From Akkermansia muciniphila (GTDB lineage Bacteria; Verrucomicrobiota; Verrucomicrobiia; Opitutales; UBA953), in NCBI GenBank assembly GCA_943331445.1, contig CALQLO010000005.1:1-64000 (forward strand): DNA of 64,000 bases. Direction: 5' to 3'. A program made the position numbers and the translations under genes. The notes under the pieces were generated by a model that did not search any database, was not told where the DNA came from, and saw nothing but the letters and a program-made list of their open reading frames with translations. Of the stretch, positions 43,813 to 52,745 are shown in pieces. Numbering within the stretch: the first letter of the stretch is position 1; the number at the start of each line of letters is the position of its first letter.

Positions 43813-45095
43813 AGATCTTCGACCGTCTTCGTCCCGCCGTCATTAATGGGCTCCGTGAGTTACAGGCGAATAAGGTTCGTTCGCTGCTTTCCATGTCCGG
43901 AATCATTCTCGGCGTGGCCTCACTGGTCGCGATGGTCACGGTGGTGCAGGGCATGGTGGGCAACTTCCGGCAGTTCGTTGATGCCATGGGCGGTATCGAA
44001 AAGATCGCCGTCGACCGGCAGACCCTACCCAAGGAGCAGGAACATCTGGCCGAGCTCTCCGAGGGGATCACGCTACGCGATGTCGATCAGATTCGCGCGA
44101 CCATTCCGTTGATCCGCAATATCTCGCCAGAAGTTCGCGTCGGCTGGGAGAAGGTAGTTTATGAGGGGCGCGAGGCGATCACCCTGATCCTTGGTTGCAC
44201 GCCAGACTACCTCCCGGTGGCGAAGCGGTGGATTGACCCAGGGCAGGGGCGCTTTATCAGCGACCTCGATATCTTGCATCGCACCGATGTCGTCATCCTG
44301 GGCTCCTCCATCGCTGCGGATCTTTTCCCTCCCAATGTGGATCCGCTCGGCAAGGTCATCCGCGTTAAGGGCAAACGTTTCACGGTCGTTGGGTTGCTTA
44401 ATAATATCGAGGGCGCGGGGATGCAGATCCGCTCGGGGAACTCTAAGGGCGGCGGCGGCATGTGGCGCTGGCGTAATAGCGGGGTCTTCATCCCCGTCAC
44501 GACGGCGACCTCGAAGTTTACGGGCAATGACCATTTGACCGGACTCGGCTTGCGGATCGCAGATGCCAACGACCTCCAGCATACCGTTGATCAGGTGGAG
44601 CGCTCTTTGCTCCAGATGCACCATGGGCTGAAGGATTTCAATATCTCGACCAACGAAGAGACGCTGGAGTCTTTCAAGAAGACCGAATCAGCGTTCAAAC
44701 TTTCGCTCGGTGGCGTGGCCGCCATTTCGTTATTCATCGGGGGGATCGGCATCATGAATGTGATGTTGGCCTCAATCAATGAACGCATTCGTGAAATCGG
44801 CGTGCGTAAGGCGGTCGGCGCCCGCGGCTCGGACCTCTTCCTGCAGTTCTTGGCGGAGGCGGCGGTGATTTCGGTGATGGGCGGAGTCATCGGGCTATCG
44901 GTCTCCATGGGGATTGTCTGGCTGATGAACTATATCCTGACCCAAGCCATCCCCACGCAGGCCGTGGCCACTTTGGATTGGAAGATCATGGCCCAAGGGT
45001 TGGGCTTCTCGGTGATTGTCGGCCTCGTCGCCGGCGTCTATCCTGCCCTCCGCGCCGCCAAGCTCGACCCCATCGAGGCCCTGCGCCACGAATAA
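43809..45095 (+). CDS. ABC transporter permease (MacB/FtsX-type)
   Basis: The 428-residue product has the MacB layout: TM1 near residues 25-45 (SLLSMSGIILGVASLVAMVTVV), a MacB_PCD periplasmic domain (about 50-290) and the FtsX domain with three C-terminal membrane segments (about 300-425). The FtsX domain contains IGGIGIMNVMLASINERIREIGVRKAVGA and ends ALRAAKLDPIEALRHE. It drives TolC-coupled export, probably of a peptide, lipid or antibiotic; the substrate is unknown. Confidence 0.93.
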   Translation: MKIFDRLRPAVINGLRELQANKVRSLLSMSGIILGVASLVAMVTVVQGMVGNFRQFVDAMGGIEKIAVDRQTLPKEQEHLAELSEGITLRDVDQIRATIPLIRNISPEVRVGWEKVVYEGREAITLILGCTPDYLPVAKRWIDPGQGRFISDLDILHRTDVVILGSSIAADLFPPNVDPLGKVIRVKGKRFTVVGLLNNIEGAGMQIRSGNSKGGGGMWRWRNSGVFIPVTTATSKFTGNDHLTGLGLRIADANDLQHTVDQVERSLLQMHHGLKDFNISTNEETLESFKKTESAFKLSLGGVAAISLFIGGIGIMNVMLASINERIREIGVRKAVGARGSDLFLQFLAEAAVISVMGGVIGLSVSMGIVWLMNYILTQAIPTQAVATLDWKIMAQGLGFSVIVGLVAGVYPALRAAKLDPIEALRHE

Positions 45096-45103
45096 TCACT
45101 CCC

Positions 45104-45958
45104 ATGAAAACCGTTCTGTTCGCTTGCTTGGCCACCCTCGCGCTGTCCGCTGATCCGCTGGCCCCGCAGCCCGTCTGGCCCGGCACCCCTCCGGCGGAGA
45201 CTTTGACCCTCAAGCCGGGTCAGGATCCCAAGGGTATTATTAATAAGAACGGCCATCGCGCGGACGTGATGATTCCTGAGTACGTGGTGTGGCCCGCCGC
45301 CCACCCGGGTGCGCCGATTGTCATCATCTGTCCCGGCGGTGGTTACTTCATTCTGGCGGAGGACCATGAAGGCGCCGAAGTCGCCCGCCGACTCAATGCC
45401 TTCGGCTGTGCTGCCGTTGTTCTGCGCTATCGCGTGCCCCGCCGCGATCCGCTGAAGCCTTGGGATGCGCCGACGCTGGATGCCCGTCGCACCATCGAAC
45501 TCGTCCGCGCGCACGCCACGGAATGGAATGCGGATCCGAAAAAGGTCGGCATCCTCGGTTTCTCCGCCGGCGGTAATCTCGCGGCCCGCGTCGCCTACAC
45601 TCCGGCCGCGGCTGAGGCCGCCCGCCCGGATTTCGCAGTGATGGTCTACCCGGCCTATCTCTTTGAGAAGGATCAGCCTAATAGTGTTCTGCGCGAAGGC
45701 CCCGAAGGTGTGGTGCCGCCCAAGGGCCCGAAGCCCGTGCCCGCTTTCTTTGCCCACAGTGCGGATGACCGGGTCCCCGCCGAAGGATCGATGGCGTTGG
45801 CGGCTAAGCTGAAGTCATTAGGCGGCTCTTCCGAAGTCCACGTCTGGGCGACGGGCGGTCACGGCTGGGGCGCCAGCGATGGTTGCCCGGCCGCGAAGGC
45901 TTGGACGAATCACCTCCGTGATTGGCTCATCGATCAACATTTCCTCGCCCCCCTCTGA
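45104..45958 (+). CDS. Exported alpha/beta-hydrolase (esterase/lipase family), copy 1
   Basis: The 284-residue product has a signal peptide (MKTVLFACLATLALSADP) and an alpha/beta-hydrolase fold. The nucleophile elbow is GILGFSAGGNLAAR (catalytic Ser), the oxyanion-type segment is PGAPIVIICPGGGYFILAEDHEG, and the catalytic Asp and His are probably in FFAHSADDRVP and ATGGHGWGASDG. It resembles BD-FAE/acetyl-xylan-esterase-like enzymes that remove acyl groups from polysaccharides. The next gene is a close paralogue. It starts 9 bases after the MacB permease and may be read through from that operon. Confidence 0.9.
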   Translation: MKTVLFACLATLALSADPLAPQPVWPGTPPAETLTLKPGQDPKGIINKNGHRADVMIPEYVVWPAAHPGAPIVIICPGGGYFILAEDHEGAEVARRLNAFGCAAVVLRYRVPRRDPLKPWDAPTLDARRTIELVRAHATEWNADPKKVGILGFSAGGNLAARVAYTPAAAEAARPDFAVMVYPAYLFEKDQPNSVLREGPEGVVPPKGPKPVPAFFAHSADDRVPAEGSMALAAKLKSLGGSSEVHVWATGGHGWGASDGCPAAKAWTNHLRDWLIDQHFLAPL

Positions 45959-45966
45959 TTATTTTT

Positions 45967-46857
45967 ATGAAGACATCCCCATTACTCCGTCTGCTTTCCC
46001 TCGCCCTGGGCACCGCCTTGCTTGGCGGGTGCACCCACCTAGGTAATACTGGCTCCGCGCCACTCCCGCCTGCTCCGGTTTGGGCGGGCACGCCTCCGGC
46101 CGAAACCCTCAAGCCCAAGCCTGGCCAGGATCCCAAGGGCACGGTCAGTAAAAGCGGCGGTCGCGGGGATGTTTATATTCCCGAGTACGTCGTCTGGCCG
46201 GCCGCTAAGCCGGGTGCGCCGATTGTCATCGTCTGTCCGGGCGGTGGCTACGGAGGCCTCGCTGAGCAGCACGAAGGGGTGGAGGTCGCCCGTCGACTTA
46301 ACGCCTTGGGCAGCGCCGCCGTGGTGCTGCGTTACCGCGTCCCGCGTCGAGATCCGCTGAAGCCATGGATCGTCCCCGTGATGGACGCTCGCCGCACCCT
46401 TCAGCTCGTCCGCGAGCATGCCGCCGAATGGAATGCCGACCCAAAGAAAGTGGGCATCCTTGGTTTCTCCGCGGGCGGTAATCTCGCCGCGCGCGTTGCT
46501 TACTCGCCCGCCGAAGCCGACGCGGCCCGCCCAGATTTCGCGGTGATGATTTACCCCGCGTATCTCTTTGAGAAGGATAAGCCGGATAGCATCCTGCGCG
46601 AAGGACCTGATGGCGTGGTGCCGCCTGCTGGCACCAAGCCTATTCCGGCTTTCTTCGCCCATAGCGCGGACGATGGTTATCCCGCCGAGGGATCGATGGC
46701 GCTGGCGGCTAAGCTTAAATCGATGGGCGGTTCGGCTGAAGTGCACGTGTGGGCCAAGGGCGGCCACGGTTGGGGCGCCAGTGAGCGCTGCCTCGCCGCC
46801 AAGCGTTGGACGGACGTGCTCGGCGAATGGATGGTCGACCGCGGCCTGCTTAAGTAG
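45967..46857 (+). CDS. Lipoprotein alpha/beta-hydrolase (esterase family), copy 2
   Basis: The 296-residue product is closely similar to copy 1 over nearly its full length: VWAGTPPAETLKPKPGQDPKG, ICPGGG-type loop, GILGFSAGGNLAARVAY, HSADDGYPAEGSMALAAKL and KGGHGWGAS. Instead of a simple signal it has a lipoprotein signal (SLALGTALLGGC, Cys at residue 22), so this copy is predicted to be tethered while copy 1 is soluble. The tandem arrangement and similarity indicate a recent duplication. A convergent terminator follows. Confidence 0.9.
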   Translation: MKTSPLLRLLSLALGTALLGGCTHLGNTGSAPLPPAPVWAGTPPAETLKPKPGQDPKGTVSKSGGRGDVYIPEYVVWPAAKPGAPIVIVCPGGGYGGLAEQHEGVEVARRLNALGSAAVVLRYRVPRRDPLKPWIVPVMDARRTLQLVREHAAEWNADPKKVGILGFSAGGNLAARVAYSPAEADAARPDFAVMIYPAYLFEKDKPDSILREGPDGVVPPAGTKPIPAFFAHSADDGYPAEGSMALAAKLKSMGGSAEVHVWAKGGHGWGASERCLAAKRWTDVLGEWMVDRGLLK

Positions 46858-46887
46858 CCCGGAGTGGCCCGCTCATTCGGCCAATAA

Positions 46888-46917
46888 AAAAGCCGCCCGA
46901 ATGGGCGGCTTTTGTTT
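46888..46917. terminator. Bidirectional terminator between the hydrolase and the outer-membrane protein genes
   Basis: An 11-bp stem (46888-46898 with 46903-46913, loop GAAT) with A run on the left and TTTTGTTT on the right can stop transcripts from both convergent sides. Confidence 0.85.
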
Positions 46918-46932
46918 GGGTCGTTGGCTCGC

Positions 46933-47442
46933 TTAGAACTTGAAGCGGACAGCCAGCTGAGAATCCCAGCTGTTGATCGACTTGCCAGCGTCACCGAGGA
47001 TCTCGTGGACGTTGTAGGTCTCGCTGTTGCGTTCGGTGAAGACGATATCGACGGTGTCAGAAACACGGAAGCTGATCCCGACGAAGAGGTTCGTGATCAG
47101 GGCGTTCTTGGAGGCCATGCTGGCACCAGAGAACCAGACATTGCCGACGCCGGCACCAATGAAGGGGCGGATGCCGCCGTTGCCATTGAGTTCGTAGGTC
47201 AGGTCAATGGTGGCGGCGCGCGCGGAGGCGTCCACACCGTTGAGGCTGTTGACAATCTTCTTGGAGTTCAGGTTCAGGCCCAGGTGGAAGTCGTTGTTGA
47301 GCTGGGTGCCGAAGCCGAGGCCGACGATGCTGTTAGAATCGTAGCCGGAGGGGCTGGAGGCGCCGACGGCGACGTCGAGGGTGTAAGCGGAGGCGGCAGC
47401 AGCCATCAGCGGGAGGAGTGCGAGGGAGGTCAGGGTTTTCAT
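46933..47442 (-). CDS. Small outer-membrane beta-barrel protein
   Basis: The 169-residue product has a signal peptide (MKTLTSLALLPLMAAAASA), alternating amphipathic strands (YDSNSIVGLGFGTQL, DFHLGLNLNSKK, IDLTYELNGNGGIRPFIGAGVGNVWF) and a C-terminal Phe (QLAVRFKF), the usual beta-barrel assembly signal. It would form an eight-stranded OmpA/OmpW-like barrel in the outer membrane. I cannot assign a function. Confidence 0.8.
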   Translation of the reverse strand: MKTLTSLALLPLMAAAASAYTLDVAVGASSPSGYDSNSIVGLGFGTQLNNDFHLGLNLNSKKIVNSLNGVDASARAATIDLTYELNGNGGIRPFIGAGVGNVWFSGASMASKNALITNLFVGISFRVSDTVDIVFTERNSETYNVHEILGDAGKSINSWDSQLAVRFKF

Positions 47443-47495
47443 GGGGAAGGGTTAGGATGTCTTGGACGGAGGGAGTGTAAAGTCTGAAGCCTGCC

Positions 47496-48110
47496 TTACT
47501 TGGCGGCCTTAGAGACTTCTCCAACTATCTCGACGCTAGTGATTTCCACACGTTCGGTGGGGGTCGAGCCTTCCATGCCGACGCAAGGGACGTTGGCGAT
47601 TTTGTTCAGGACGTCGTCGCCGCCGACGAGCATGCCGAAGGCGGTATATTTATTATTAAGGAAGGCCGCGTTGCCGTGGCAGACGAAGAACTGGCTGCCA
47701 GCACTGTCGACGTCTTGGGAGCGGGCCATCGAAAGCACGCCGCGGACGTGCGGGCGGTTATTAAACTCAGCTTTGACCATATAGCCTGGGCCGCCGGTGC
47801 CAGGCTGGCCGCGTGAACCGACCTTGGAGTTGGGGCAGCCGCCCTGGATCATAAAGCCTTTGAGGATGCGGTGGAACGCCGTGCCGTTATAGAAGTTCTC
47901 GCGGGAGAGCTTCAGGAAATTGTCCACGGTGCGGGGGGCCACATCGGGCCAGAACTCCACGGTCATATCGCCGTAGTTGGTGTGGATGATCGCGCGAGGG
48001 GCGACGGTGGCTTTAGGTTCTTTCATTTGTTCTTGGTTATTGCAGGAGGAAAGGGTGAGGCCGACGACTACGGCCAGGAGGGAAAACAGGCTGAGGCGGG
48101 TGGTCTTCAT
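47496..48110 (-). CDS. Cyclophilin-type peptidyl-prolyl isomerase, lipoprotein
   Basis: The 204-residue product has a lipoprotein signal (VVGLTLSSC, Cys at residue 23) and a cyclophilin domain (about 45-195): VEFWPDVAPRTVDNFLKLSRENFYNG, FHRILKGFMIQGG, GPGYMVKAEFNNRPHVRGVLSMARSQDVDSAGSQFFVCH. The catalytic Arg of FHRI and the SQFF motif are intact. It is a periplasmic folding catalyst, possibly tethered to a membrane. Confidence 0.93.
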   Translation of the reverse strand: MKTTRLSLFSLLAVVVGLTLSSCNNQEQMKEPKATVAPRAIIHTNYGDMTVEFWPDVAPRTVDNFLKLSRENFYNGTAFHRILKGFMIQGGCPNSKVGSRGQPGTGGPGYMVKAEFNNRPHVRGVLSMARSQDVDSAGSQFFVCHGNAAFLNNKYTAFGMLVGGDDVLNKIANVPCVGMEGSTPTERVEITSVEIVGEVSKAAK

Positions 48111-48198
48111 GGGCTTGAGCCAACCTTGCCCGCCCTCTGCCGCAACCCCAAACCTCCGCTTGCCAGCCCGCCCCTCGGGGGGCAGGGTCAGTTTTCAC

Positions 48199-48399
48199 AT
48201 GCGCGTCACCGTCAACGATGAGCCCCGGGATACCGCTTCCCGGACGCTGGCCGATCTCCTCCAGGAGCTCGGCGTTGCCCAGGAGCCTGCGGTCGCTGCC
48301 GCGCTCGACGATCAAGTCGTCCCGCGTTCCCGCTGGTCCGCCCAGCCGCTCAACGAAAACGCCCGCGTCCTTGTGATCCGCGCTGCCCAAGGCGGCTGA
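48199..48399 (+). CDS. thiS: Sulfur carrier protein ThiS
   Basis: The 66-residue ubiquitin-like carrier starts MRVTVNDEPRDTASRTLADLL and ends in the required Gly-Gly (AAQGG), which is thiocarboxylated to give sulfur for the thiazole ring of thiamine. It heads a thiS-thiE-like-thiE-thiG operon. The upstream 90 bases show no TPP riboswitch that I can recognise. Confidence 0.9.
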   Translation: MRVTVNDEPRDTASRTLADLLQELGVAQEPAVAAALDDQVVPRSRWSAQPLNENARVLVIRAAQGG

Positions 48400-48404
48400 C
48401 CCTT

Positions 48405-49082
48405 ATGTTCAAGTTCATCAAAGGCCTTTTTGTCTCCGAACCAGAAACCCCTGCACCGCAGAGTCTGGTGCTCCTTACGCCCAATGACGGCAGCTGGGAC
48501 ACGAAGACGGTCCGCCGTCTCTTCGATGCCGGGCTCTCCCGTTTGCATATTCAGGTCCGCAAGGATTGGGAGCCTCGCCATTACGAACAGTTCCTCCGCA
48601 CGATGCCGGAAGTCTTCTGGCCGCGTCTCGTCTTAGGCGAGGAGCCGGCGTTGGTGGAATCACATAAGCTCGGCGGCTTCCAGATGCACCCGGGTGAGCG
48701 TATCCCGCGCCGCTGGCCCAAGCACGCCACGGTCAGCGCGAAGTGCCATGATTACGATGAGCTCCGCACCACCGATAAGGGCTGCGGCTATGTTTTCCTG
48801 ACGCCTATTTTTGAATCGGTTTCGAAGAAAGATCACCGCCCCCGCCGCACGCTCCGCGAATACGAAGTGATTCTGCAACGCTGGAAGGCCGAGGGCGGTT
48901 GCCCAGTCCATGCGCTCGGCGGCATCACGCCCAAGAACGCCGCCACGGCCCGGGAGATGGGCTTCGATGGCATCGCCTTCATCGGTTCGGTCTGGAAACA
49001 GCCGGACCCCGTCCGCGCTTTTCTTGAACTCGAGCGCGCCTGGTCAGGTAAGGAGATGCGCAAGTTGAAGCGGAAGTACTAA
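48405..49082 (+). CDS. ThiE/TenI-like protein, diverged (thiamine phosphate synthase family)
   Basis: The 225-residue product has the TIM-barrel pattern of the ThiE/TenI family: LHIQVRKDWEPRHYEQFL, GFQMHPGERIPR, VFLTPIFESVSKKDHRP, HALGGITPKNAATAREMGFDGIAFIGSVW. It lacks the N-D-x and Q-rich substrate motifs that the neighbouring ThiE keeps, so it may be a TenI-like thiazole tautomerase or a diverged synthase. TenI acts on the product of ThiG. The gene lies 5 bases after thiS and 3 bases before thiE. Confidence 0.75.
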   Translation: MFKFIKGLFVSEPETPAPQSLVLLTPNDGSWDTKTVRRLFDAGLSRLHIQVRKDWEPRHYEQFLRTMPEVFWPRLVLGEEPALVESHKLGGFQMHPGERIPRRWPKHATVSAKCHDYDELRTTDKGCGYVFLTPIFESVSKKDHRPRRTLREYEVILQRWKAEGGCPVHALGGITPKNAATAREMGFDGIAFIGSVWKQPDPVRAFLELERAWSGKEMRKLKRKY

Positions 49083-49085
49083 GTC

Positions 49086-49700
49086 GTGCTTGCTCGCCTG
49101 CAGTTCCTGACGCTTGACGCTTCGCCGCTCTCGCATCGGGCGCAGGCCCTCGCTGCCCTCGAGGGTGGCGTGCGCTGGATTCAACTGCGGGCGAAACATC
49201 TTCCGGAAGAAGTCTGGGTCGCGGAGGCCACGGCGATTGCCGAACTCTGCCGTGATTACGGTGCGATGTTCATCGTGAACGATTCCCTGCGTGTCGCCTT
49301 GCGCGCCGAGGCCGATGGCGTGCACCTTGGTGCCGACGATGCCTCTCCGGCGGAAGCTCGAGCGATGCTCGGAGATTTCGCTCTCGTGGGGGTAACCTTA
49401 AATGAGCCCGCCCACCTTTCCCGGATTCAAGGAGTGCGGGTGGATTACGCCGGCGTCGGGCCGTTGCGCCCTACGGCGAGTAAGGAGAAGCTGGCGCCCA
49501 TCCATTCTGCAGAATCTTTAGCGGCACTGATCGCTGCGGCAGCACCGCTGCCTTGCTATGCGATCGGCGGTGTTACGGCGGCTGACTTTCCAGCGGTGCG
49601 TGCGCTCGGTGCCCACGGCCTCGCCGTCAGTGCCGCCATCGCCCTCGCCGCCGACCCGGTTTCCGCTGCGAAAACGTTGGTCGAGGCGACGGCGGGCTAG
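49086..49700 (+). CDS. thiE: Thiamine phosphate synthase
   Basis: The 204-residue enzyme joins the HMP-pyrophosphate and thiazole phosphate moieties. Motifs are [11 protein letters not shown] (substrate binding), [56 protein letters not shown] (phosphate-binding loop) and [11 protein letters not shown]. The GTG start at 49086 follows the previous stop by three bases. It appears to be the catalytically normal member of the two ThiE-like proteins. Confidence 0.9.
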   Translation: MLARLQFLTLDASPLSHRAQALAALEGGVRWIQLRAKHLPEEVWVAEATAIAELCRDYGAMFIVNDSLRVALRAEADGVHLGADDASPAEARAMLGDFALVGVTLNEPAHLSRIQGVRVDYAGVGPLRPTASKEKLAPIHSAESLAALIAAAAPLPCYAIGGVTAADFPAVRALGAHGLAVSAAIALAADPVSAAKTLVEATAG

Positions 49701-49755
49701 GTTTTGGCGAGGAGGGCTGGACAAGCCCGCCCAGTCTCGGATTGTGAAAACCCCG

Positions 49756-50523
49756 ATGGCCCTGCTTCGTATCGCCGACCGCACCTTCACCTCGCGCCTC
49801 TTCACGGGCACGGGTAAGTATGCCTCGGCCGAACAGCTTCGGGCCGTGCTCGATGCGTGCGGTGCCGAGGTCGTTACGATGGCCATCAAGCGCGTCCGTT
49901 TCGGCGCCAAGGATGATGGCATCCTTTCCGCGCTCGATCCGCAGAAGCATCTCATTCTCCCCAATACCTCGGGCGTCCGGACGGCCAAGGAGGCCATCTT
50001 TGCCGCCGAGCTCGCCCGCGAGGCACTCGGCACTTCTTGGCTGAAGCTGGAAATCCACCCCGACCCGAAGTATCTGATGCCGGATCCGGTAGAGACTCTC
50101 GAGGCCTGCCGCGAACTCGTGAAGAAGGGCTTTACGGTTCTGCCCTATATCCATGCCGACCCGGTCCTCGCGAAGCGCCTCGAAGAAGTCGGTGCCGCCG
50201 CGGTCATGCCGCTCGGTGCACCCATTGGTTCTAATCGCGGCCTGCTCTCGCGCGATTTCCTCCGCATCATCATCGAACAGGCCCGCGTGCCGGTGATTAT
50301 TGATGCCGGCTTGGGCGCCCCTTCGCACGCGGCTGAAGCGCTCGAACTGGGTGCCGATGCCGTCCTTGTGAATACGGCGATCGCTTCTTCGGGCGACCCT
50401 GTCGCGATGGGTCGTGCCTTTCGCCTGGCGGTCGAAGCGGGTCGTCTCGCCCGTGAAGCCGGGCTGGGTGCCGGCTCCGACAAAGCCGAGCCGACCTCAC
50501 CCCTTACGGGTTTTCTAGACTGA
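49756..50523 (+). CDS. thiG: Thiazole synthase
   Basis: The 255-residue TIM-barrel enzyme forms the thiazole phosphate ring from deoxyxylulose 5-phosphate, dehydroglycine and ThiS thiocarboxylate. It shows [42 protein letters not shown] (Schiff-base Lys), [17 protein letters not shown] and [28 protein letters not shown]. An in-frame GTG at 49744 is an alternative start. No thiH or thiO lies in the window, so the source of dehydroglycine is elsewhere. Confidence 0.95.
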   Translation: MALLRIADRTFTSRLFTGTGKYASAEQLRAVLDACGAEVVTMAIKRVRFGAKDDGILSALDPQKHLILPNTSGVRTAKEAIFAAELAREALGTSWLKLEIHPDPKYLMPDPVETLEACRELVKKGFTVLPYIHADPVLAKRLEEVGAAAVMPLGAPIGSNRGLLSRDFLRIIIEQARVPVIIDAGLGAPSHAAEALELGADAVLVNTAIASSGDPVAMGRAFRLAVEAGRLAREAGLGAGSDKAEPTSPLTGFLD

Positions 50524-50527
50524 TCTA

Positions 50528-51283
50528 ATGGCCGCCAAGCCCGGCAGAATCCGCGCCGACGAACTGCTGCTGAAGCTGTCACTGGCCCCGACGCGTTCGG
50601 TCGCGCAGGCGCTCATCCTGGCCGGCAAGGTGCGCTCCGGCCCAGATGCGGTCGTCAATAAGCCTTCGCAATCGTTCCCCGAAGATGCAGTGCTGATCGT
50701 CGACCAGCCTCCACGCTTCGTCTCGCGCGGCGGCGAGAAGCTTGAAGGCGCTCTCGATCATTTTAAGATTTCCGTCGAAGCTCTTCACGGCCTCGACATC
50801 GGCGCCTCGACTGGTGGTTTCACCGACTGCTTGCTCCAGCGTGGCGTCGTCAGCATGACGTGCGTCGACGTCGGGACGGCTCAGCTCCATTCGAAACTCC
50901 GCACGGATCCGCGCATCAAGAACCTCGAGAAGTTCAACGCCCGGGAAATCAACACCGTCGAGCTACCGCACCGGACCTACGGGATCGTGGTCATGGATCT
51001 CTCGTTCATCTCCTTGCGCCTAGTTCTGCCGGCCGCCTGGGAGCGGACAGGGAAGGGCGGGCATCTGATTGCGCTCATCAAGCCGCAGTTCGAGGCGACG
51101 CGGGCCGAGGCCGACAAGGCGCAGGGGATCATCAAGGACCCGGTCATCCATGCCCGCGTGGTCGATGGCCTGACCGCCTCCATTCAGTCACTTCCCGGCG
51201 CCCAGGTCCTCGGGGTGATTCCCTCGCCGATCGAAGGCCGGGATGGTAACAAAGAGTTCCTGATCGCGGTCAAAAGGGCCTAA
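50528..51283 (+). CDS. tlyA: TlyA-family rRNA 2'-O-methyltransferase
   Basis: The 251-residue protein has an N-terminal S4 RNA-binding domain (about residues 8-65, [28 protein letters not shown]) and an FtsJ-type methyltransferase domain with SAM motif [39 protein letters not shown] and LIKPQFEA (K-D-K-E type tetrad). Members methylate 16S/23S rRNA; some have been called haemolysins, probably wrongly. The gene begins 4 bases after thiG. Confidence 0.92.
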   Translation: MAAKPGRIRADELLLKLSLAPTRSVAQALILAGKVRSGPDAVVNKPSQSFPEDAVLIVDQPPRFVSRGGEKLEGALDHFKISVEALHGLDIGASTGGFTDCLLQRGVVSMTCVDVGTAQLHSKLRTDPRIKNLEKFNAREINTVELPHRTYGIVVMDLSFISLRLVLPAAWERTGKGGHLIALIKPQFEATRAEADKAQGIIKDPVIHARVVDGLTASIQSLPGAQVLGVIPSPIEGRDGNKEFLIAVKRA

Positions 51284-51435
51284 AAGGGCTAGAGGTGGTA
51301 GGGCTAGGGGTTTTTAGAAAAGAGCCAAATTACTGTTATTTCCTTCATTTCTCCCCCTGCCCCTACCCCTGCGCCTGTGGCGTACCCCCATTTCTCCTTG
51401 CCCTCGGCCCACCTCCGCTTACTTCCAAACCTCCC

Positions 51436-51630
51436 ATGACTACCGAAGGTAAGCTCAAGCGTTCCCGCAACCCCCTTGATTTCGATTTCACCGAACCCGA
51501 GGCTCTGTCGCGCTACGTCACCGAGACGGGCAAGATTCTGCCCCGCAAGCTGTCCGGCCTCACCGCCCGTCAGCAACGTTATATTGCCCGTGCCGTTAAG
51601 CGCGCCCGCAATATGATCACGATGAAGTAA
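51436..51630 (+). CDS. rpsR: 30S ribosomal protein S18
   Basis: The 64-residue product matches the S18 core: LSRYVTETGKILPRKLSGLTARQQRYIARAVKRARNMITM. The N-terminal Cys/Arg-rich lead common in longer S18 proteins is absent, and it stands alone rather than with rpsF, ssb and rplI. A terminator follows. The 150 bases before it hold a C- and T-rich leader with no clear feature. Confidence 0.93.
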   Translation: MTTEGKLKRSRNPLDFDFTEPEALSRYVTETGKILPRKLSGLTARQQRYIARAVKRARNMITMK

Positions 51631-51653
51631 TCGTCCTCGCGACGACCTCCCCG

Positions 51654-51680
51654 GGCCGCCTCTTCAGGCGGCCTTTTTGT
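51654..51680 (+). terminator. Rho-independent terminator after rpsR
   Basis: A perfect 8-bp stem GGCCGCCT/AGGCGGCC (51654-51661 with 51666-51673, loop CTTC) is followed by five T. Confidence 0.92.
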
Positions 51681-51767
51681 TGGTAGCGTAGGAGGTTGCC
51701 CCTGGGGAGCCTTCGTCGTAAATCAAACGAGACTTTCCGACCGATTCCGCTTACCTTTATTTCCCCT

Positions 51768-52745
51768 TTGTCCGCGCCCCTTCCCAGTCTGCTGACCGCC
51801 ACCGAACTTCCTCGGGCGGCCGAGTTATTGCGTCAGGGCGAGTGTGTGGCTTTGCCCACCGAGACAGTCTACGGCCTCGCGGCTGATGCCCTCAATGAGC
51901 GCGCCCTTGCCCAGGTCTTCACCATCAAGGGCCGACCGTTACTTGATCCGCTTATCGTGCACGTGCTCGATCTCGCGGGGCTCGCTGAAGTCGCGGAGTC
52001 GGATCCGCGACTGGCGAAGATCGCCCACCTTTGGCCCGGCCCGCTCACGGTGGTACTGCGCCGCAAAGCCGTCGTACCCGATCTCGTCACCGCCGGCAAG
52101 GATACGGTGGCCGTCCGCATTCCTGCCCACCCGCTATTCCGCGAGGTACTTCGCCTCGCCGCTCGCCCGCTCGCCGCACCGAGCGCTAATCCTTTTGGCT
52201 ACGTGAGTCCCACGAAAGCCGAACACGTGCGCGCCTCGCTGGGCGAACGCTGTCCGTGGATTGTCGATGGAGGGCCCTGCCAGCACGGACTGGAATCGAC
52301 CATTCTCGATCTCTCTGCGCCCGACCGCGCCCGCCTGCTCCGCCCCGGTCCAATTTCCATCGAGACACTTCGCGCCCTGCTCGGTGAGATCGAAGAGGTG
52401 ACGCGTACCGCGGGTCCCCAGGTAGCTCAAGATGCTCCCGGGATGCTCGCTCGTCATTATAGCCCCGCTACCCAGGTCGCCCTTTTCCCTTACGGAACTT
52501 TACCAGTCATCGCCAATCTCCGCTCCGCGATTCTCTTTCTGGGTCGCCGGGTTTCGCCGCCGACCAATGCCGACGTCTTTATACTTTCGGAGTCGGGCTC
52601 CATGGAGGAGGCCGCCCATCATCTCTTCGACCTGCTGCGCCAGCTCGATGGCCGTGGCTACGCCACGATTCACGCCGAACTGGCTCCGCCCGTCGGCCTC
52701 GGCGTAGCCTTCAACGACCGCCTGACCCGCGCCGCTGCCCGCTGA
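51768..52745 (+). CDS. tsaC: L-threonylcarbamoyladenylate synthase (TsaC/Sua5 type)
   Basis: The product makes threonylcarbamoyl-AMP for t6A37 modification of ANN-decoding tRNAs. The YrdC/Sua5 domain covers the first 200 residues: CVALPTETVYGLAADA, IKGRPLLDPLIVHV, HLWPGPLTVVL, VAVRIPAHPLFRE, LAAPSANPFGYVSPT, and ESTILDLS. After a linker, APGMLARHYSPATQVALFPYG introduces the Sua5 C-terminal domain. I choose TTG 51768 (about 325 residues); an in-frame TTG at 51696 would give 349. The two starts cannot be decided by a good ribosome binding site. The stop overlaps prmC by one base. Confidence 0.88.
   Translation: MSAPLPSLLTATELPRAAELLRQGECVALPTETVYGLAADALNERALAQVFTIKGRPLLDPLIVHVLDLAGLAEVAESDPRLAKIAHLWPGPLTVVLRRKAVVPDLVTAGKDTVAVRIPAHPLFREVLRLAARPLAAPSANPFGYVSPTKAEHVRASLGERCPWIVDGGPCQHGLESTILDLSAPDRARLLRPGPISIETLRALLGEIEEVTRTAGPQVAQDAPGMLARHYSPATQVALFPYGTLPVIANLRSAILFLGRRVSPPTNADVFILSESGSMEEAAHHLFDLLRQLDGRGYATIHAELAPPVGLGVAFNDRLTRAAAR

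Noticed and set aside
48111-48198. TPP riboswitch ahead of thiS
   Set aside because: The gap is GC-rich and lacks the CTGAGA and related THI-box core sequences.
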